Numbered from the stretch's first letter, positions 26,408 to 37,009 are shown. The stretch is 41,059 nucleotides of DNA from Chloroflexota bacterium (GCA_013698095.1 JACCVQ010000004.1:1-41059), one strand, 5' to 3'. The notes: generated from the sequence alone by a model not told the origin. Made by a program: numbers and translations.

Positions 26408-27184
26408 TCAGCCCTGCTCCATCAGGTCGATGATGTCGCCCGGCTCGACCAGCGCCACAGGCCCGTCGAACACCTCACGGACGATCTGAACCGGGGCGGC
26501 CCGGTCGAGGCCCATCTGGAGGTGGGTGAGCAGGACCCTCCCCGGTCGAGCGGACCTGACGAGCTCGGAGATCGCCGGGGCGTCCAGATGCTCCGACCCG
26601 GAAGGGACGGGACCGGCGCCGAACGAGACCTCGACGAGGAGCGTGTCGCCTGGCCGGATCAGCGGCAGAAGGTCGGCTGCCCTGCCGCAGTCCCCCGAGT
26701 ACACGAGGCCGGGACCGTCCAACGGCGCAACGCGGATGGCGTGGCTGTCGGCGGTGTGACGAACGCGCCTGGCTTCGACCGTCAGGTCGCCAATCGTTGC
26801 CTGGCCGCTCGCAAACGGCTCGCAGTCCAGGGTCTCGGCCGTGAACCCAGGTCGATCGTGCAGGGCGTCGATCCGGCTCTCCAGGCCGGCCGGCGCGATC
26901 ACCCGGACGTGGCGAGGCTCGTCGAGCTGGTAGGCGAGGTAATGCCGGAGCGGGACGAGATCGATGAAGTGGTCGGGGTGGAGGTGGCTGATGACGACCG
27001 CATCCAGGGTGCTCGGCTCGATCGCTGCGATCAGGCGCGGAAACGACCCCTGGCCGAGGTCGAGGAGGATCGCGGTCTGCTTCGACTGGACCAGGTAGGC
27101 GGCACCCGCGGCGTCGCGACGATCAGACCATGCCGGTCCGGCACCAAGGACGACGAGCTCCAAAGAGAAATCTCCACCCGCCAT
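26408..27184 (-). CDS. MBL-fold metallohydrolase (RNase Z-like)
   Basis: The 258-residue protein has an intact metallo-beta-lactamase metal motif HLHPDH (His67-x-His69-x-Asp71-His72), LVVLGAGPAWSD at the N-terminus, RVRHTADSHAIRV, YSGDCGRAADL with the bridging Asp, and a late THLQMG histidine. The layout resembles the RNase Z/ElaC branch but lacks the exosite arm, so tRNA 3' processing is not implied; it may act on a small molecule. Last of a minus-strand run, 61 bases after the anti-sigma-like gene. Confidence 0.85.
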   Translation of the reverse strand: MAGGDFSLELVVLGAGPAWSDRRDAAGAAYLVQSKQTAILLDLGQGSFPRLIAAIEPSTLDAVVISHLHPDHFIDLVPLRHYLAYQLDEPRHVRVIAPAGLESRIDALHDRPGFTAETLDCEPFASGQATIGDLTVEARRVRHTADSHAIRVAPLDGPGLVYSGDCGRAADLLPLIRPGDTLLVEVSFGAGPVPSGSEHLDAPAISELVRSARPGRVLLTHLQMGLDRAAPVQIVREVFDGPVALVEPGDIIDLMEQG

Positions 27185-27245
27185 GGCTTCAGGGTCCGTG
27201 TCTCGGGGGCGAATCCTGCCGGTCGATCACGCTGGCGGCGCGGGA

Positions 27246-28229
27246 TCAGTCGCCGCTGGACCCAGTCGAGTGCGGCGGCGCCGGCTGGGTGGCTCGCGGC
27301 GTCGGCCTGACCGCGGGATCAGGTGTCGGCTTGGGCGTCGCGTTGGCGTCCGCAGTCGGCTTGTTGGGCGTGGTGTCCTGGATTGGCCTGACCGTGAGAT
27401 CAGGTGTCGGCCTGGGGGCCTTCGTGGCGCTCGGGCTCGCCCCAGCATCCGTCGGTTCAGCGCCACCGGCTCCGGAATTTGCACCGGTCGCCGCGCCGCC
27501 CAGGTTTCCCGCTCCGCTGCCGGAACCGCCGTCGCCGCCCGACCCCACCCCGGGCGTGACCGACGTGATCCGGTCGATGATGACCTGGTTGCGGTCGATC
27601 GCGCGTTCGACCGAGGCCGCAACGGCGATGGCGGCGGTGGTGTTGCCCTTGGCGGTCAGCAGCGTCGCGACGTCGGCCAGCACCACGCGGTGCTTGTCGA
27701 GTGCGGTTGCGACGAGCGCCTCGAGCCCGGCGTCGCCGGCCGTGGCGACGAGGGTAGCGTCGGCGATGGCGCGGTAGGCCTCGAGCGCAGCTGCGACGGC
27801 ACCGGCGTCACCTCGCGCGGCCGCGGCCAGAGCGTCGGCCAGGCGGGCGTCGAGCCGGACGATCTCGGCGGAGGCACGCGCCGCTGCACCACTCGGAAGC
27901 GTCGCTTGCTCGATCCACAACCGGGTGGGATAGAGCAAGCCGCCTGCCTGCGACGCGAATGCAGCGCCGGCCGCGACGCCGAGCCAGACGGAAGCTGCGA
28001 GAAAGGTCATCGCAAGCCTGCGCGGCACCATTCGGCCTGATCGCGCGCGCGGCGCAGCAAGGACGCTGATCCGGGGCAGGTCTGCCCGGAGCCGAGCCTC
28101 TCTCATCACGCGGGCCCTGACCCGCGCGATCACGAGGGGGTCAGGGCTCAGGCGGGCGCGGGCGTACGACTCGAGCCGTCGCTCGATCTCGAAATCCCCG
28201 GCATCCATGACCTGCATGTCTTCATCCAT
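27246..28229 (-). CDS. Membrane protein, probable anti-sigma/DUF5667-like partner of the ECF sigma factor
   Basis: The 327-residue protein overlaps the sigma gene by 8 bases. Residues 1-70 are cytoplasmic and charged (FEIERRLESYARARLSPDP), followed by one membrane helix (AMTFLAASVWLGVAAGAAFA), then GGLLYPTRLWIEQATL, which resembles the DUF5667 start, an Ala-rich helical domain and a long Gly/Pro/Thr-rich tail. A single-pass protein translationally coupled to an ECF sigma is normally its anti-sigma factor. There is no zinc-binding HxxxCxxC motif, so it is not of the ZAS type. The function is inferred from position. Confidence 0.7.
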   Translation of the reverse strand: MDEDMQVMDAGDFEIERRLESYARARLSPDPLVIARVRARVMREARLRADLPRISVLAAPRARSGRMVPRRLAMTFLAASVWLGVAAGAAFASQAGGLLYPTRLWIEQATLPSGAAARASAEIVRLDARLADALAAAARGDAGAVAAALEAYRAIADATLVATAGDAGLEALVATALDKHRVVLADVATLLTAKGNTTAAIAVAASVERAIDRNQVIIDRITSVTPGVGSGGDGGSGSGAGNLGGAATGANSGAGGAEPTDAGASPSATKAPRPTPDLTVRPIQDTTPNKPTADANATPKPTPDPAVRPTPRATQPAPPHSTGSSGD

Positions 28230-28830
28230 CCGTCGTGGCGCTCACCCGGCGGGGCACCCGCAGCTCGATGGCGTCGTTGCCTTCGCTGTTGATTCCGAGC
28301 TCGCGCCGCAAGGCGGCGATGGCCCGGAACTGGAGGCCGCGGACGGTTCCCTCTTGCTTGCCCATTGCCTCTGCGGCTTCGCGAGCCGAAAGGCCAGCAA
28401 AGAACCGCAGCTCGATGGCCTCGCGTTGCTCGTCGGTCAGGCTGGCCAGCGCCGTTGCGACGGCGTCCAGCTCCTGGCGGACGGCTACCATCTCCTCTGG
28501 GCCGACATCGCCGTTGTCACGGTCGATGATGGTGTCCAGATCGGCGTGGTCATGCCGCGTGCGCGCATGGTCGATCACCGCATTCCTGGCCAGCCGGAAC
28601 AGCCAGCCCCCGAAGGGAATGCCACGCGACTCGTATCGCGGCAGCGCTTCCAGGGCCTTGACGAAGACGTGCTGCGTCAGGTCCTCCGCGTCCGACGGGC
28701 GGTTGACGCGGCTGGCGATGAAACGGTGGATCGCCTCGTGGTAATGGTCGAAGATCATTCCGAACGCCCACGGATCCCCGTTCTGGGCCTCGGCCACGAG
28801 TCGATCGATCGCTACGTCGTCGATGGTCAT
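28222..28830 (-). CDS. ECF-type RNA polymerase sigma factor
   Basis: The 202-residue protein has region 2 (FDHYHEAIHRFIASRV, DAEDLTQHVFVKALEAL, FGGWLFRLARNAVIDHART) and region 4 (LASLTDEQREAIELRFFAGLSAREAAEAMGK), the standard two-domain ECF layout. A C-terminal tail of about 20 residues follows. It overlaps its putative anti-sigma gene and starts 23 bases after the PHP gene, so it may be expressed with the threonine genes as well as from its own promoter. I did not find an obvious ECF-type autoregulatory promoter in the short gap. Confidence 0.92.
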   Translation of the reverse strand: MTIDDVAIDRLVAEAQNGDPWAFGMIFDHYHEAIHRFIASRVNRPSDAEDLTQHVFVKALEALPRYESRGIPFGGWLFRLARNAVIDHARTRHDHADLDTIIDRDNGDVGPEEMVAVRQELDAVATALASLTDEQREAIELRFFAGLSAREAAEAMGKQEGTVRGLQFRAIAALRRELGINSEGNDAIELRVPRRVSATTDG

Positions 28831-28852
28831 AACGACGGACTGCCCCGCTCCG

Positions 28853-29787
28853 TTAGGTGTACGCCCCGGTCACACCCCCCCGGGTGCGAAAGCGATCTGG
28901 CAGGGCCACGCCGACCCTGGATCCGCCACGACGGAACGCGAGCTGCCCGAGCCCCGCGGCGGCCACGACACCATACCCCGCCTCTAGCCCGCTTGTGAAT
29001 GACCCAGTTCGATGAGAATCGGAGCCGGCGGTGACTGCGGTGCCCCCGAGCACCGCGAAGCGCTCGACGATCGGGCCGGCCGGATAGGTCTCGGCCGGGG
29101 GCTGACGAAGGCCGCTCGTGTTGACCTCGAGGGCAGTCCCGGTTTCCACGAGGGCCACGAGGAGGGGTTCGTACAGCTCGGGCGCTGCGGCGAGCTGGGC
29201 GGTGGTGACATGCGGGACGAGGTAGCGCTTCACGAAATCGAGGTGACCGAGCGTGTCGAACAGGCCCGATCGAATCGCAGCCAGGACCTCGTCGAAGTAC
29301 GGCGCCACGACCTCCGCGAGGGGCCGGCCGGCCGTCCAGGCGGCGACGCGTTCAGCGTGGTACGGCGAATGGGAAAAGACGTGGACGCTGCCGATCACGT
29401 AGTCGTAGGCGTTGCGGGCAAGGTGCTCGCGGATGTCAGCCTCGTGGCCGCGCTCGTAGCTGATCTCGACGCCGAAGCGGATCGCGAGCCCGTGCGGCGC
29501 CCAACGCTCCGCCGCGTCGCGGACGACCCGTTCGCGCTCGTCGAATGACGTGAACCCGTAGGCCGGCATGCCCGGGCCGAAGTCGACGTGATCGGTGATT
29601 GCGATCTCGGCGATGTCGCGCTCGACAGCCTGGGAGGCGTAGGCGTCGATCGGGGCGTCGCTGTCGGGCGACAGGTCGGTGTGGACGTGCGAGTCGAGCG
29701 GCAGGTCGCGGGCCTGGACGGTAAGCGCCGCACTGGCCGCGGGCGCCGGAGCAGCCGGCGACAGCACTCGCGCCGAGCGACCCGCCG

Positions 29788-29791
<4 letters not shown>
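28853..29791 (-). CDS. PHP-domain phosphoesterase (histidinol-phosphatase-like)
   Basis: The 312-residue protein has the full set of PHP metal motifs: DSHVHTDLS, AITDHVDFG, GVEISYERG, GSVHVFSHSP, LGHLDFVKRY, EVNTSGLRQPP and GSDSHRTGS. The EVNTSGLR...YPA block is typical of HisK-type histidinol phosphatases. The adjacent genes are for threonine breakdown, so a role in histidine biosynthesis is not certain. GTG 29791 overlaps the kbl stop (GTGA); the first 30 residues are Ala-rich and not part of the domain, so the true start could be later. Confidence 0.82.
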
Positions 29792-31013
<1,222 letters not shown>

Positions 31014-31017
<4 letters not shown>

Positions 31018-32123
31018 CGAGCAGGCAACCTCAATGTCGTGCTGGTACTCGATCTCCGAGGCACGAGGCCGAGCTCCGCGAGGCCATCGGGCCGAGGAGG
31101 ATCCCAATCCATGATCACCTTGCCGGAGTCGCCGCTGCGGGCCGCGGCGAACGCGTCTTCGTGATCGCGATACGAGAAGCGGTGGGTGATCGCCGGCCGG
31201 ATGTCGAGCCCGGACTGGAGCATGACCGACATCTTGTACCAGGTCTCGTACATCTCCCGGCCATAGATGCCTCGGAGCGTCAGTTGGTTGAACACGACCT
31301 GGCTGACATCGATCGCGATCTCCTCGGTCGGAATGCCCAGGATCGCCATGCCGCCGCCATGGGCCATGTTGCCGAGCGCGTCGCGGAGCGCGGCCGGGTT
31401 GCCCGACATCTCGAGGACGACGTCGAAGCCTTCGACCATTCCGATCTCGCGCTGGACGTCCTTCAGCGACTGGGCTCGGGGGTCCACGACGTGGGTGGCG
31501 CCCATCCGGGTGGCGAGCTCGCGGCGGAAGGCGTTGGGCTCGCTGACGACAACGAAGCGGGCGCCGGCGTGGCGAGCAACGGCAGCTGCCATCAGGCCGA
31601 TGGGGCCGGCCCCGACGACGAGCACGTCGTCGCCGAGGACGGGGAAGCTGAGCGCGCTATGGACGGCATTCCCGAACGGGTCGAAGATCGCGGCGACCTC
31701 CTCGTCGACACCGGGCCAGTGGTGCCAGACGTTGGTCACCGGCAGGACGACCTGCTCGGCGAAGCAGCCGTCGCGATTCACGCCCAGGCCGACCGTGTTG
31801 GCGCAGAGATTCCAGCGGCCCGCCCGGCAGTGACGGCAGCGGCCACAGACGACGTGGCCCTCGCCACTGACGACGTCGCCAGGCTCGAGATCCGTCACGT
31901 TCGCGCCGACCTCCAGAACGCTGCCCATGAACTCGTGGCCGACGACGAGGGGCGGCTTGATTGTCTTCGCCGCCCACGGATCCCACGACTCGATGTGGAG
32001 GTCCGTCCCGCAGATGCCGGTCTTGCGGACGCGGATCCGGACGTCGTTCACGCCCATCGCCGGCTCCGGCACGTCACGGAGCTCCAGGCCCGGGGCGGCA
32101 GCAGACTTCACGAGGGCGCGCAC
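31014..32123 (-). CDS. tdh: L-threonine 3-dehydrogenase
   Basis: The 369-residue zinc-dependent alcohol-dehydrogenase family enzyme oxidises threonine to 2-amino-3-ketobutyrate. It has TGICGTDLHI, GHEFMGSVLEVG, the structural zinc cysteines CGRCRHCRAGRWNLC, GVNRDGCFAEQV, DPFGNAVHSAL, the NAD site VVGAGPIGLMAA and the Tdh-specific GIYGREMYETWYKM. A C-terminal extension of about 26 residues past the normal VIMDW end is unusual. The GTG at 32123 matches the family start; an in-frame ATG at 32171 is possible. Operon with kbl. Confidence 0.93.
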
Positions 32124-32188
32124 CCTCGAAGTGTGCCGCAGTCGGGCGGCCGTCGCGGAGCGAGGCGCCACATCCGGTGTCGGAGCGG

Positions 32189-32932
32189 CTACGGGCGCGG
32201 GTCGTCGGTCCAGTCGACGATCGGGTTCTCGACCGAGCCGATCCCTTCGATCTCGCAGCGAACGCGGTCACCCGGCTCGAGGAAGACCGGCGGATCGCGG
32301 AACACGCCGACGCCGCTCGGCGTGCCGGTCGCGATGACGTCGCCAGGCTCGAGTGTGATCGAGCGGCTGATGAACGCAATCAGCTCGGCGATCCCGAAGA
32401 TCATGTCGGCGGTCGAGCCGTCCTGCATCAACACCGCGTCGCCCGCGCCAGGCCGGCCGGGTCCCGGGATCCGCCAGCTTCTGAGACGGAGGCCGGCAGC
32501 CGGCTCGAGCTCGGCGGCCGGGATGAGCATGGTTCCCATCGGAAGGAACGTGTCGCTGCCCTTGGCCCGGAGCCATTGACCGTCGCCCTTCTGGCCTTCG
32601 GCGAGGGCGGGCTTGCTGCCCTGCCAGTCGCGAGCCGAGATGTCGTTGACCACGACGTAGCCCGCGACGTGGCCCAGGGCGGCGTCAGCCACCACGCGCC
32701 GGGCACGGCGTCCGATCACGACGCCAAGCTCGACCTCGAGGTCCAGGGCCCGGGTTCCCTCCGGCCGGACGATCGCGTCGCCGTCGCCGACGACGGCGTT
32801 CGCGAACTTCGAGAAGAGGAGCGGCCACTCGGGCGCCTCGCGACCTGCCCCCTCCGCGACGTGGTCGCGGTAGTTCAGTCCGACGCAGACGATCTTCCCG
32901 GGCGCCGGAACGGCCGCCCGCGACGGAGCCAC
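32189..32932 (-). CDS. Fumarylacetoacetate hydrolase family protein
   Basis: The 247-residue protein has the FAH fold: KIVCVGLNYRDH near the N-terminus, the metal-ligand block ALDLEVELGVVIG (E-x-E), GYVVVNDISARDWQ, and the C-terminal VIATGTPSGVGVFRDPP. Relatives hydrolyse or decarboxylate 2,4-dioxo acids such as acylpyruvates and oxaloacetate; the substrate is not clear. The GTG at 32932 is preferred because GAGGAG lies 5 bases before it and it avoids overlapping the upstream DUF3105 gene (13-base gap). It is upstream of tdh by 65 bases on the same strand, perhaps part of the amino-acid catabolism run. Confidence 0.88.
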   Translation of the reverse strand: MAPSRAAVPAPGKIVCVGLNYRDHVAEGAGREAPEWPLLFSKFANAVVGDGDAIVRPEGTRALDLEVELGVVIGRRARRVVADAALGHVAGYVVVNDISARDWQGSKPALAEGQKGDGQWLRAKGSDTFLPMGTMLIPAAELEPAAGLRLRSWRIPGPGRPGAGDAVLMQDGSTADMIFGIAELIAFISRSITLEPGDVIATGTPSGVGVFRDPPVFLEPGDRVRCEIEGIGSVENPIVDWTDDPRP

Positions 32933-32945
32933 TCCGACTCCTCGA

Positions 32946-34031
32946 TCAGCTCGGCGCGGCGGACGGCTGAGGACTTGCCGGGGCAACCGACGGTGCGGCG
33001 GAGACCGCCGGCGAGGCCGGGAGCGACGCAGCGGCGGAACCCGACGGCGCCACGGACGGCGCTACGGACGCATTCGGGTCGACGCTCGGTGTCGGGCTGC
33101 CTGTGCAGTAGGCCTTCTCGGGCGGCGCAACCAGCGCCCCGTCCGAGTCGAGCCGTTCCGATTCGGTCAGGTAGAACTTGGTGACCAGGGCAGGATCCCA
33201 GGTGTCGAGGTAGACGACGCGGTCCCAGACGAGCGCCGCGTACGGATGCGGCATGTCATCGAACCGAGCGACGACGGGCGAGATGACCCCGGTTGCCACC
33301 TTGCAGATGGTGGTCGGCGGAAGGGCGGTGGCGAAGTCGCGGAACGCCTGGAGGCCGGCCGCCGTGGCGCCCGGTGAGTCGTTCCGATACAGGACGACGA
33401 GCCCGCCGTGCTCGAGGTTGTGGATCCAGTTCGACGGCCCCTTCTTGTCCTCGGGCTTGTAGACCGCCGGCGGGATCGGGCCGATCCCAGCGCCGTTGTA
33501 GTGGTTGCCGGACGCAGGCGGGCAGAGGAGGTACTTCTGCGGCGGGGTCACGACGTGGCTGTTGCCCATGTCGTCCTGGAAGAAGCCGAGGCGGTCGCTC
33601 GAGTCGGGCGCCAGGGCCGGCGTCGGCGAGGGGTTGAAGATGTTCGTGCAGGCGTACGCCGGCTGGGTCGAGCCGATGAAGACGAAGCCGACAGCCAGCG
33701 CGACGACGGCAACCGCCGCGATCGTCACGATCGCGGAGCGATATCGCTCGAGGAAGGGCTGCTTCGGCGCGAGGCGGGAGCGTTCGCGACGGCCGGCCCG
33801 CATTCGGGTCGACGCGCCGGAGCCGCCGGTCGAGCCGCCGCCGGTCGAGCCGCCGGTCGAGACGCCGCCGGTCGAGCCGGGGCGACCGCTCGTGCCCGCC
33901 GTCGAGAGGGCGGGCGTCGCGCTAGCATCGCCAGCTCCAACGTTGGTTCCGGTGCGAGCCTGGCCGGGGCCGGCACCGGCGCGTCGGCTCTCGCGGGCCA
34001 GTCGGGCCGCGTGGCGTGACTCCTTGCTCAC
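32946..34031 (-). CDS. DUF3105 membrane protein
   Basis: The 361-residue protein has a cytoplasmic basic N-terminal region with a Gly/Ser/Thr repeat tract (residues 50-75), one membrane helix (AIVTIAAVAVVALAVGFVFI) and an extracellular DUF3105 domain with CPPASGNHYN, NWIHNLEHGGLVVLY and FDDMPHPYAALVWDR. It ends in a Ser/Ala/Pro-rich tail. The conserved His residues suggest a metal site, but the family's function is not known to me. GTG start at 34031. Confidence 0.85.
   Translation of the reverse strand: MSKESRHAARLARESRRAGAGPGQARTGTNVGAGDASATPALSTAGTSGRPGSTGGVSTGGSTGGGSTGGSGASTRMRAGRRERSRLAPKQPFLERYRSAIVTIAAVAVVALAVGFVFIGSTQPAYACTNIFNPSPTPALAPDSSDRLGFFQDDMGNSHVVTPPQKYLLCPPASGNHYNGAGIGPIPPAVYKPEDKKGPSNWIHNLEHGGLVVLYRNDSPGATAAGLQAFRDFATALPPTTICKVATGVISPVVARFDDMPHPYAALVWDRVVYLDTWDPALVTKFYLTESERLDSDGALVAPPEKAYCTGSPTPSVDPNASVAPSVAPSGSAAASLPASPAVSAAPSVAPASPQPSAAPS
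33810..33885 (-). repeat. Short tandem repeat in the DUF3105 gene
   Basis: Repeated CGGTCGAGCCGCC-like units encode the STGG-rich tract near residues 50-75, a low-complexity linker before the membrane helix. It is a likely site of length variation. Confidence 0.6.
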
Positions 34032-34249
34032 GGTTCGGTCGTTCCTCGTCTCAGTTCACGTGGGAAGGCACGCGGCGCGGACGCGCGCACGTGCGGATGT
34101 GCGGGTGCAGCCCACACGATCCGCCACAGGGTACCGTCAACCGCCGAGGACCGTCGACGGCGCGATCGCCCGGAGCCGCCCGGTGCCGGCTGCCCGACGT
34201 GCGCCCAGTGACTCGACGCGCGGCCCGCAGGTTCGACCAACGGCGCCGG
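34032..34249. other. Gap between the DUF3105 gene and the small membrane protein gene
   Basis: No gene is seen in these 218 bases. On the minus strand, TTGACGGTACCCT near 34131-34143 contains a TACCCT box that could drive the DUF3105 gene with a leader of about 95 bases. No other structure stands out. Confidence 0.3.
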
Positions 34250-34621
34250 TCACTCCTCGCTCAGCCAGGCGCGGGCCTCCGGCCGGAGCAGGCCCCGGAA
34301 CAGCAGCGCCGCCAGGACCGCCATGAAGATCGCCTGGGGGAGCAGTCCGAGCGCCAGGAGGTACGGAATCAGCGGAAGGGTGAGGCTGGCCAGCCCCAGG
34401 GCGAGGCCGCGTGCCACCTGCTTGCGCTGGATCACCATCGTCGTCGTGAAGATCGTGTAGGCCAGCAGGACCATCACGACCACGCCCGGGCCGCTGACGG
34501 GAGCGCCGATCGCGATGTCGATCACGTATGGGAGAGAGATCCCGATCCCGGCCAGGATCGCGATGGCATACACGAGGAAGAGGCGGATGCCGCCCGGCAT
34601 CGCCGCGATCTGCTGAAGCAT
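34250..34621 (-). CDS. Small polytopic membrane protein
   Basis: The 123-residue protein has four hydrophobic stretches (residues about 14-35, 43-62, 70-90, 92-110) separated by short loops with QRKQVARG. I do not recognise a family. The ATG at 34621 has a CACGAT box 6 bases before it on its strand. It stands alone, divergent from the methyltransferase-like gene. Confidence 0.7.
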   Translation of the reverse strand: MLQQIAAMPGGIRLFLVYAIAILAGIGISLPYVIDIAIGAPVSGPGVVVMVLLAYTIFTTTMVIQRKQVARGLALGLASLTLPLIPYLLALGLLPQAIFMAVLAALLFRGLLRPEARAWLSEE

Positions 34622-34680
34622 GCCCGGATCGTGACACGGGACGATCGGCGACGCTCGCGGCCCGGGCAGGCCAGCCGTCG

Positions 34681-34686
34681 TATCCT
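34681..34686 (+). promoter_or_regulatory. -10 box (TATCCT) of the methyltransferase-like gene
   Basis: TATCCT lies 6 bases before the GTG at 34693 and is identical in sequence and spacing to that of hutH. Confidence 0.5.
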
Positions 34687-34692
34687 CGGACC

Positions 34693-35376
34693 GTGTCGGA
34701 CCTACCCATCGACCTGCCGCCCGCGACCGGCAGCCTGCTCGCAGCGGCGTTCGACCGCGAGGGCAAGATCAGCCGTTGCCTGGAGACGCTCGGGCCGATC
34801 GCCGATCGCGACGTCGTCGTGATCGGCGGAGGAACCGCCGAGATCGCTCGCCTGGCGGAGGCCGGGGTGCGCGCGACCAACGTCAAAACGATGCCCGGCG
34901 ACGACTCGCAGGCCCTCCCGGACGGAGGCGCCGATGCGATCGTGACGTCGTGGGCGGGCTTCCGCGGCGTGGAACCAGCGGCGCTCGCCGAGGCGGACCG
35001 GATCCTCCGGCCGGGCGGCAAGCTGCTCGTGGTCCACGACTATGGCCGGGACGACGTGTCGCGCCTGCGCGGCGACCGTCCCGAGTACGGCGCCTGGAGC
35101 CGGCGCAACGGACCCTTTCTTGCGAACGGGTTCCGGATGCGCGTCCTCCACTGCTTCTGGACGTTCGACACGATCGAGGTCGCGCGCTCGTTCCTTGCCG
35201 AGGCCTTCGGGCCGGAGGGCGAGGCGGTCGGCGCCGGGCTGAAGCGGCCGCGCCTGACCTGGAACGTGGCGGTCTACCACCGGGCCAAGGACGGCGCGAT
35301 GGAGCCGCCGACCGGAGCGCCGGCAGCGAGCGAGGTGCCCGGCGCGATCAGCGCCGAGGGGCGCGCACGGCCTTAG
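34693..35376 (+). CDS. SAM-dependent methyltransferase-like protein
   Basis: The 227-residue protein has a Rossmann-type core: VVVIGGGTAEIARLAEAG (SAM-loop-like), ADAIVTSWAGFRG and LAEADRILRPGGKLLVVHDYG, the post-core block typical of class I methyltransferases, then RNGPFLANGFRMRVLHCFWTF. The first motif lacks the acidic residue often seen at the end of strand 2, so activity is likely but not certain. GTG 34693 is supported by the TATCCT box. It converges with the glycosyltransferase gene, sharing TTAG at the stops. Confidence 0.75.
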   Translation: MSDLPIDLPPATGSLLAAAFDREGKISRCLETLGPIADRDVVVIGGGTAEIARLAEAGVRATNVKTMPGDDSQALPDGGADAIVTSWAGFRGVEPAALAEADRILRPGGKLLVVHDYGRDDVSRLRGDRPEYGAWSRRNGPFLANGFRMRVLHCFWTFDTIEVARSFLAEAFGPEGEAVGAGLKRPRLTWNVAVYHRAKDGAMEPPTGAPAASEVPGAISAEGRARP

Positions 35377-36437
35377 AGTGCGGCCGTTCCCGTTCCGACC
35401 TCGTCGAGAACGGCCCGGTACATCTTTTCGACGTCATCGACCATGCGCCGGACCGTGAACCGCTCCTCGGCCGCGGTCCGGCACACCCGCCGATCGATCG
35501 ACTCAACCTGCCCGATCGCCTCCACCATCCCTTCGAGATCGTCCACGACGAAGCCGGTCACGCCGTCCTCGACCACCTCCGGCACGCTGGCCCGCCGAAA
35601 GCCGATGACCGGCGTCCCCGACGCGAGCGCCTCGACCATGACCAGGCCGAATGGCTCGTCCCACTCGATCGGGAAGAGCAGCGCGTCGGCCCGGGCCAGG
35701 AGATCGCGCTTGGCGGCTCCGTCCACTTCGCCGACGTAGTGGACGCGGTCGCCGTCGATTGCCGGCTGGATCCGCGCGTTGACGTGGGCGGCATCGGCCG
35801 GATCGATCTTGCCGGCGAGGATCAGCCGCCGGCCGGCGCGGGTCGCAGCCTCGAGCGCCCGATCGGCGCCCTTGGCCTGACTGAACCGGCCGAGGAAGAG
35901 GAGGAAGTCACCGTCGGGCTGCTCGCCGAAGGTGAACGACCCGACGTCGATGCCGTGGTGGATCGGTGGACGCGCGCCATGGACGGGAAAGGTCGCCGCG
36001 CTCGCTGCCGAGACAGCGTGGTGGAACCATGGATACGCGTCCCAGACCGGCTGCGAAGCCGACGCGAACTGGTTGTGCATCGTCGAGATGACGGGTGTTC
36101 GCGACGATGCTGCCAGAACCAGGCCCTCCACCCCGGCGTGGTTATGGACGATGTCGAAGGCGCCGTCGGCGGCGGCCAGGAACGCGGCCTGGACGTTGGC
36201 GAGATGGAGGTGCTCGGCGTGGGTCGGACCGTCCCCAGACGAATCGCCGTAGCGCTGGGCGACCGGCGTGACGCTCCGCAGCCGGCCGGTCGTCTCTGAG
36301 TCGCCGGTCGCGAACAGCGTGACGTCGTGACCGCGGGCCACCAGCTCCTCGGTGACGAGATGGACGATCAGCTCAGTTCCACCGTACGTCCGCGGCGGGA
36401 CTCGTTCGTATGTCGGTGCAATCTGCGCAATGCGCAT
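35373..36437 (-). CDS. GT4-family glycosyltransferase
   Basis: The 354-residue protein shows the GT-B fold pattern: RIAQIAPTYERVPPRTYGGTE with the donor-loop glycines, HNHAGVEG, the FLLFLGRFSQAKGADRALEA block opening the second domain, and FPIEWDEPFGLVMVEALASG with the family EX7E motif. It transfers a sugar from a nucleotide donor to an unknown acceptor, such as a lipid or glycan. It has its own ribosome site (AGGGGG) and is divergent from the small membrane protein at 36491. Confidence 0.9.
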   Translation of the reverse strand: MRIAQIAPTYERVPPRTYGGTELIVHLVTEELVARGHDVTLFATGDSETTGRLRSVTPVAQRYGDSSGDGPTHAEHLHLANVQAAFLAAADGAFDIVHNHAGVEGLVLAASSRTPVISTMHNQFASASQPVWDAYPWFHHAVSAASAATFPVHGARPPIHHGIDVGSFTFGEQPDGDFLLFLGRFSQAKGADRALEAATRAGRRLILAGKIDPADAAHVNARIQPAIDGDRVHYVGEVDGAAKRDLLARADALLFPIEWDEPFGLVMVEALASGTPVIGFRRASVPEVVEDGVTGFVVDDLEGMVEAIGQVESIDRRVCRTAAEERFTVRRMVDDVEKMYRAVLDEVGTGTAAL

Positions 36438-36476
36438 TCGATACCCCCTGCGACACGCTGATCCTAGCCGTCCTGC

Positions 36477-36482
36477 TACCCT
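36477..36482 (+). promoter_or_regulatory. -10 box (TACCCT) of the small membrane protein gene
   Basis: TACCCT lies 8 bases before the ATG at 36491 and supports that start over an upstream in-frame ATG at 36410. Confidence 0.45.
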
Positions 36483-36490
36483 CGGCGCAG

Positions 36491-36874
36491 ATGAGCGACC
36501 GACGACGAGGCCCGGCCCGGCAGGCGCAGGCCGACCGCAGCCAACCGGCCCCGACGGCCCATCTCGGACCCATCCCGATCACCGTGACCGGCGTCCTGAT
36601 CGTGATCGCACTGATCGCGTCGCTCGCGTATCTCTTCTATGCGGTCACCGTGCGGGATGCAGCGCAGATCCCGCTGCTGGCGTCCGGTGCCGTCGTCCTG
36701 GGAATCGTCTTCACCGCAATCGCGTTCGTCGGCGGGCGGGCGGCCTGGCGATCGAGCATTGGTGGTCGCGACGCCCGCGCCTTCGGCCACGCGATCGTCG
36801 GCGGCGTCGCGGCGCTCGTTGCCGCGGGCTGCTTCGCCGGCGCGGTGATCCTGTTCATGATCCGCTCCGGCTGA
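36491..36874 (+). CDS. Small membrane protein of unknown function
   Basis: The 127-residue protein has a basic N-terminal region (MSDRRRGPARQAQADRSQPA) and three membrane helices (residues about 33-55, 64-86, 100-125). No family is recognised. The N-terminal Pro/Gln/Arg-rich section is cytoplasmic by the positive-inside rule. It lies 58 bases upstream of tRNA-Glu with no terminator apparent between. Confidence 0.7.
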   Translation: MSDRRRGPARQAQADRSQPAPTAHLGPIPITVTGVLIVIALIASLAYLFYAVTVRDAAQIPLLASGAVVLGIVFTAIAFVGGRAAWRSSIGGRDARAFGHAIVGGVAALVAAGCFAGAVILFMIRSG

Positions 36875-36914
36875 GGGCGCGCCGGGAGCGAGCGAGGCGC
36901 GGCGGGGGCCCTGC

Positions 36915-36920
36915 TACACT
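36915..36920 (+). promoter_or_regulatory. -10 box (TACACT) of tRNA-Glu
   Basis: TACACT lies 12 bases before the tRNA 5' end, a usual distance for a tRNA promoter with a short leader. Confidence 0.45.
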
Positions 36921-36932
36921 CGGCCCGCTCTC

Positions 36933-37009
36933 GCCCTCATCGTCTAGAGGCCTAGGACGCCACCCTTTCAAGGTGGAGATCAGGGGTTCGAATCCCCTTG
37001 GGGGCACCA
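36933..37009 (+). tRNA. tRNA-Glu (anticodon TTC)
   Basis: The sequence folds as a tRNA: acceptor GCCCTCA/TGGGGGC, anticodon arm CCACC-CTTTCAA-GGTGG with anticodon TTC, and T arm GGGGTTCGAATCCCC. An encoded CCA is at 37007-37009. Its 3' end carries the left copy of the 12-base match TGGGGGCACCAC, whose other copy is at 38427-38438, so the gene is an integration site. Confidence 0.95.
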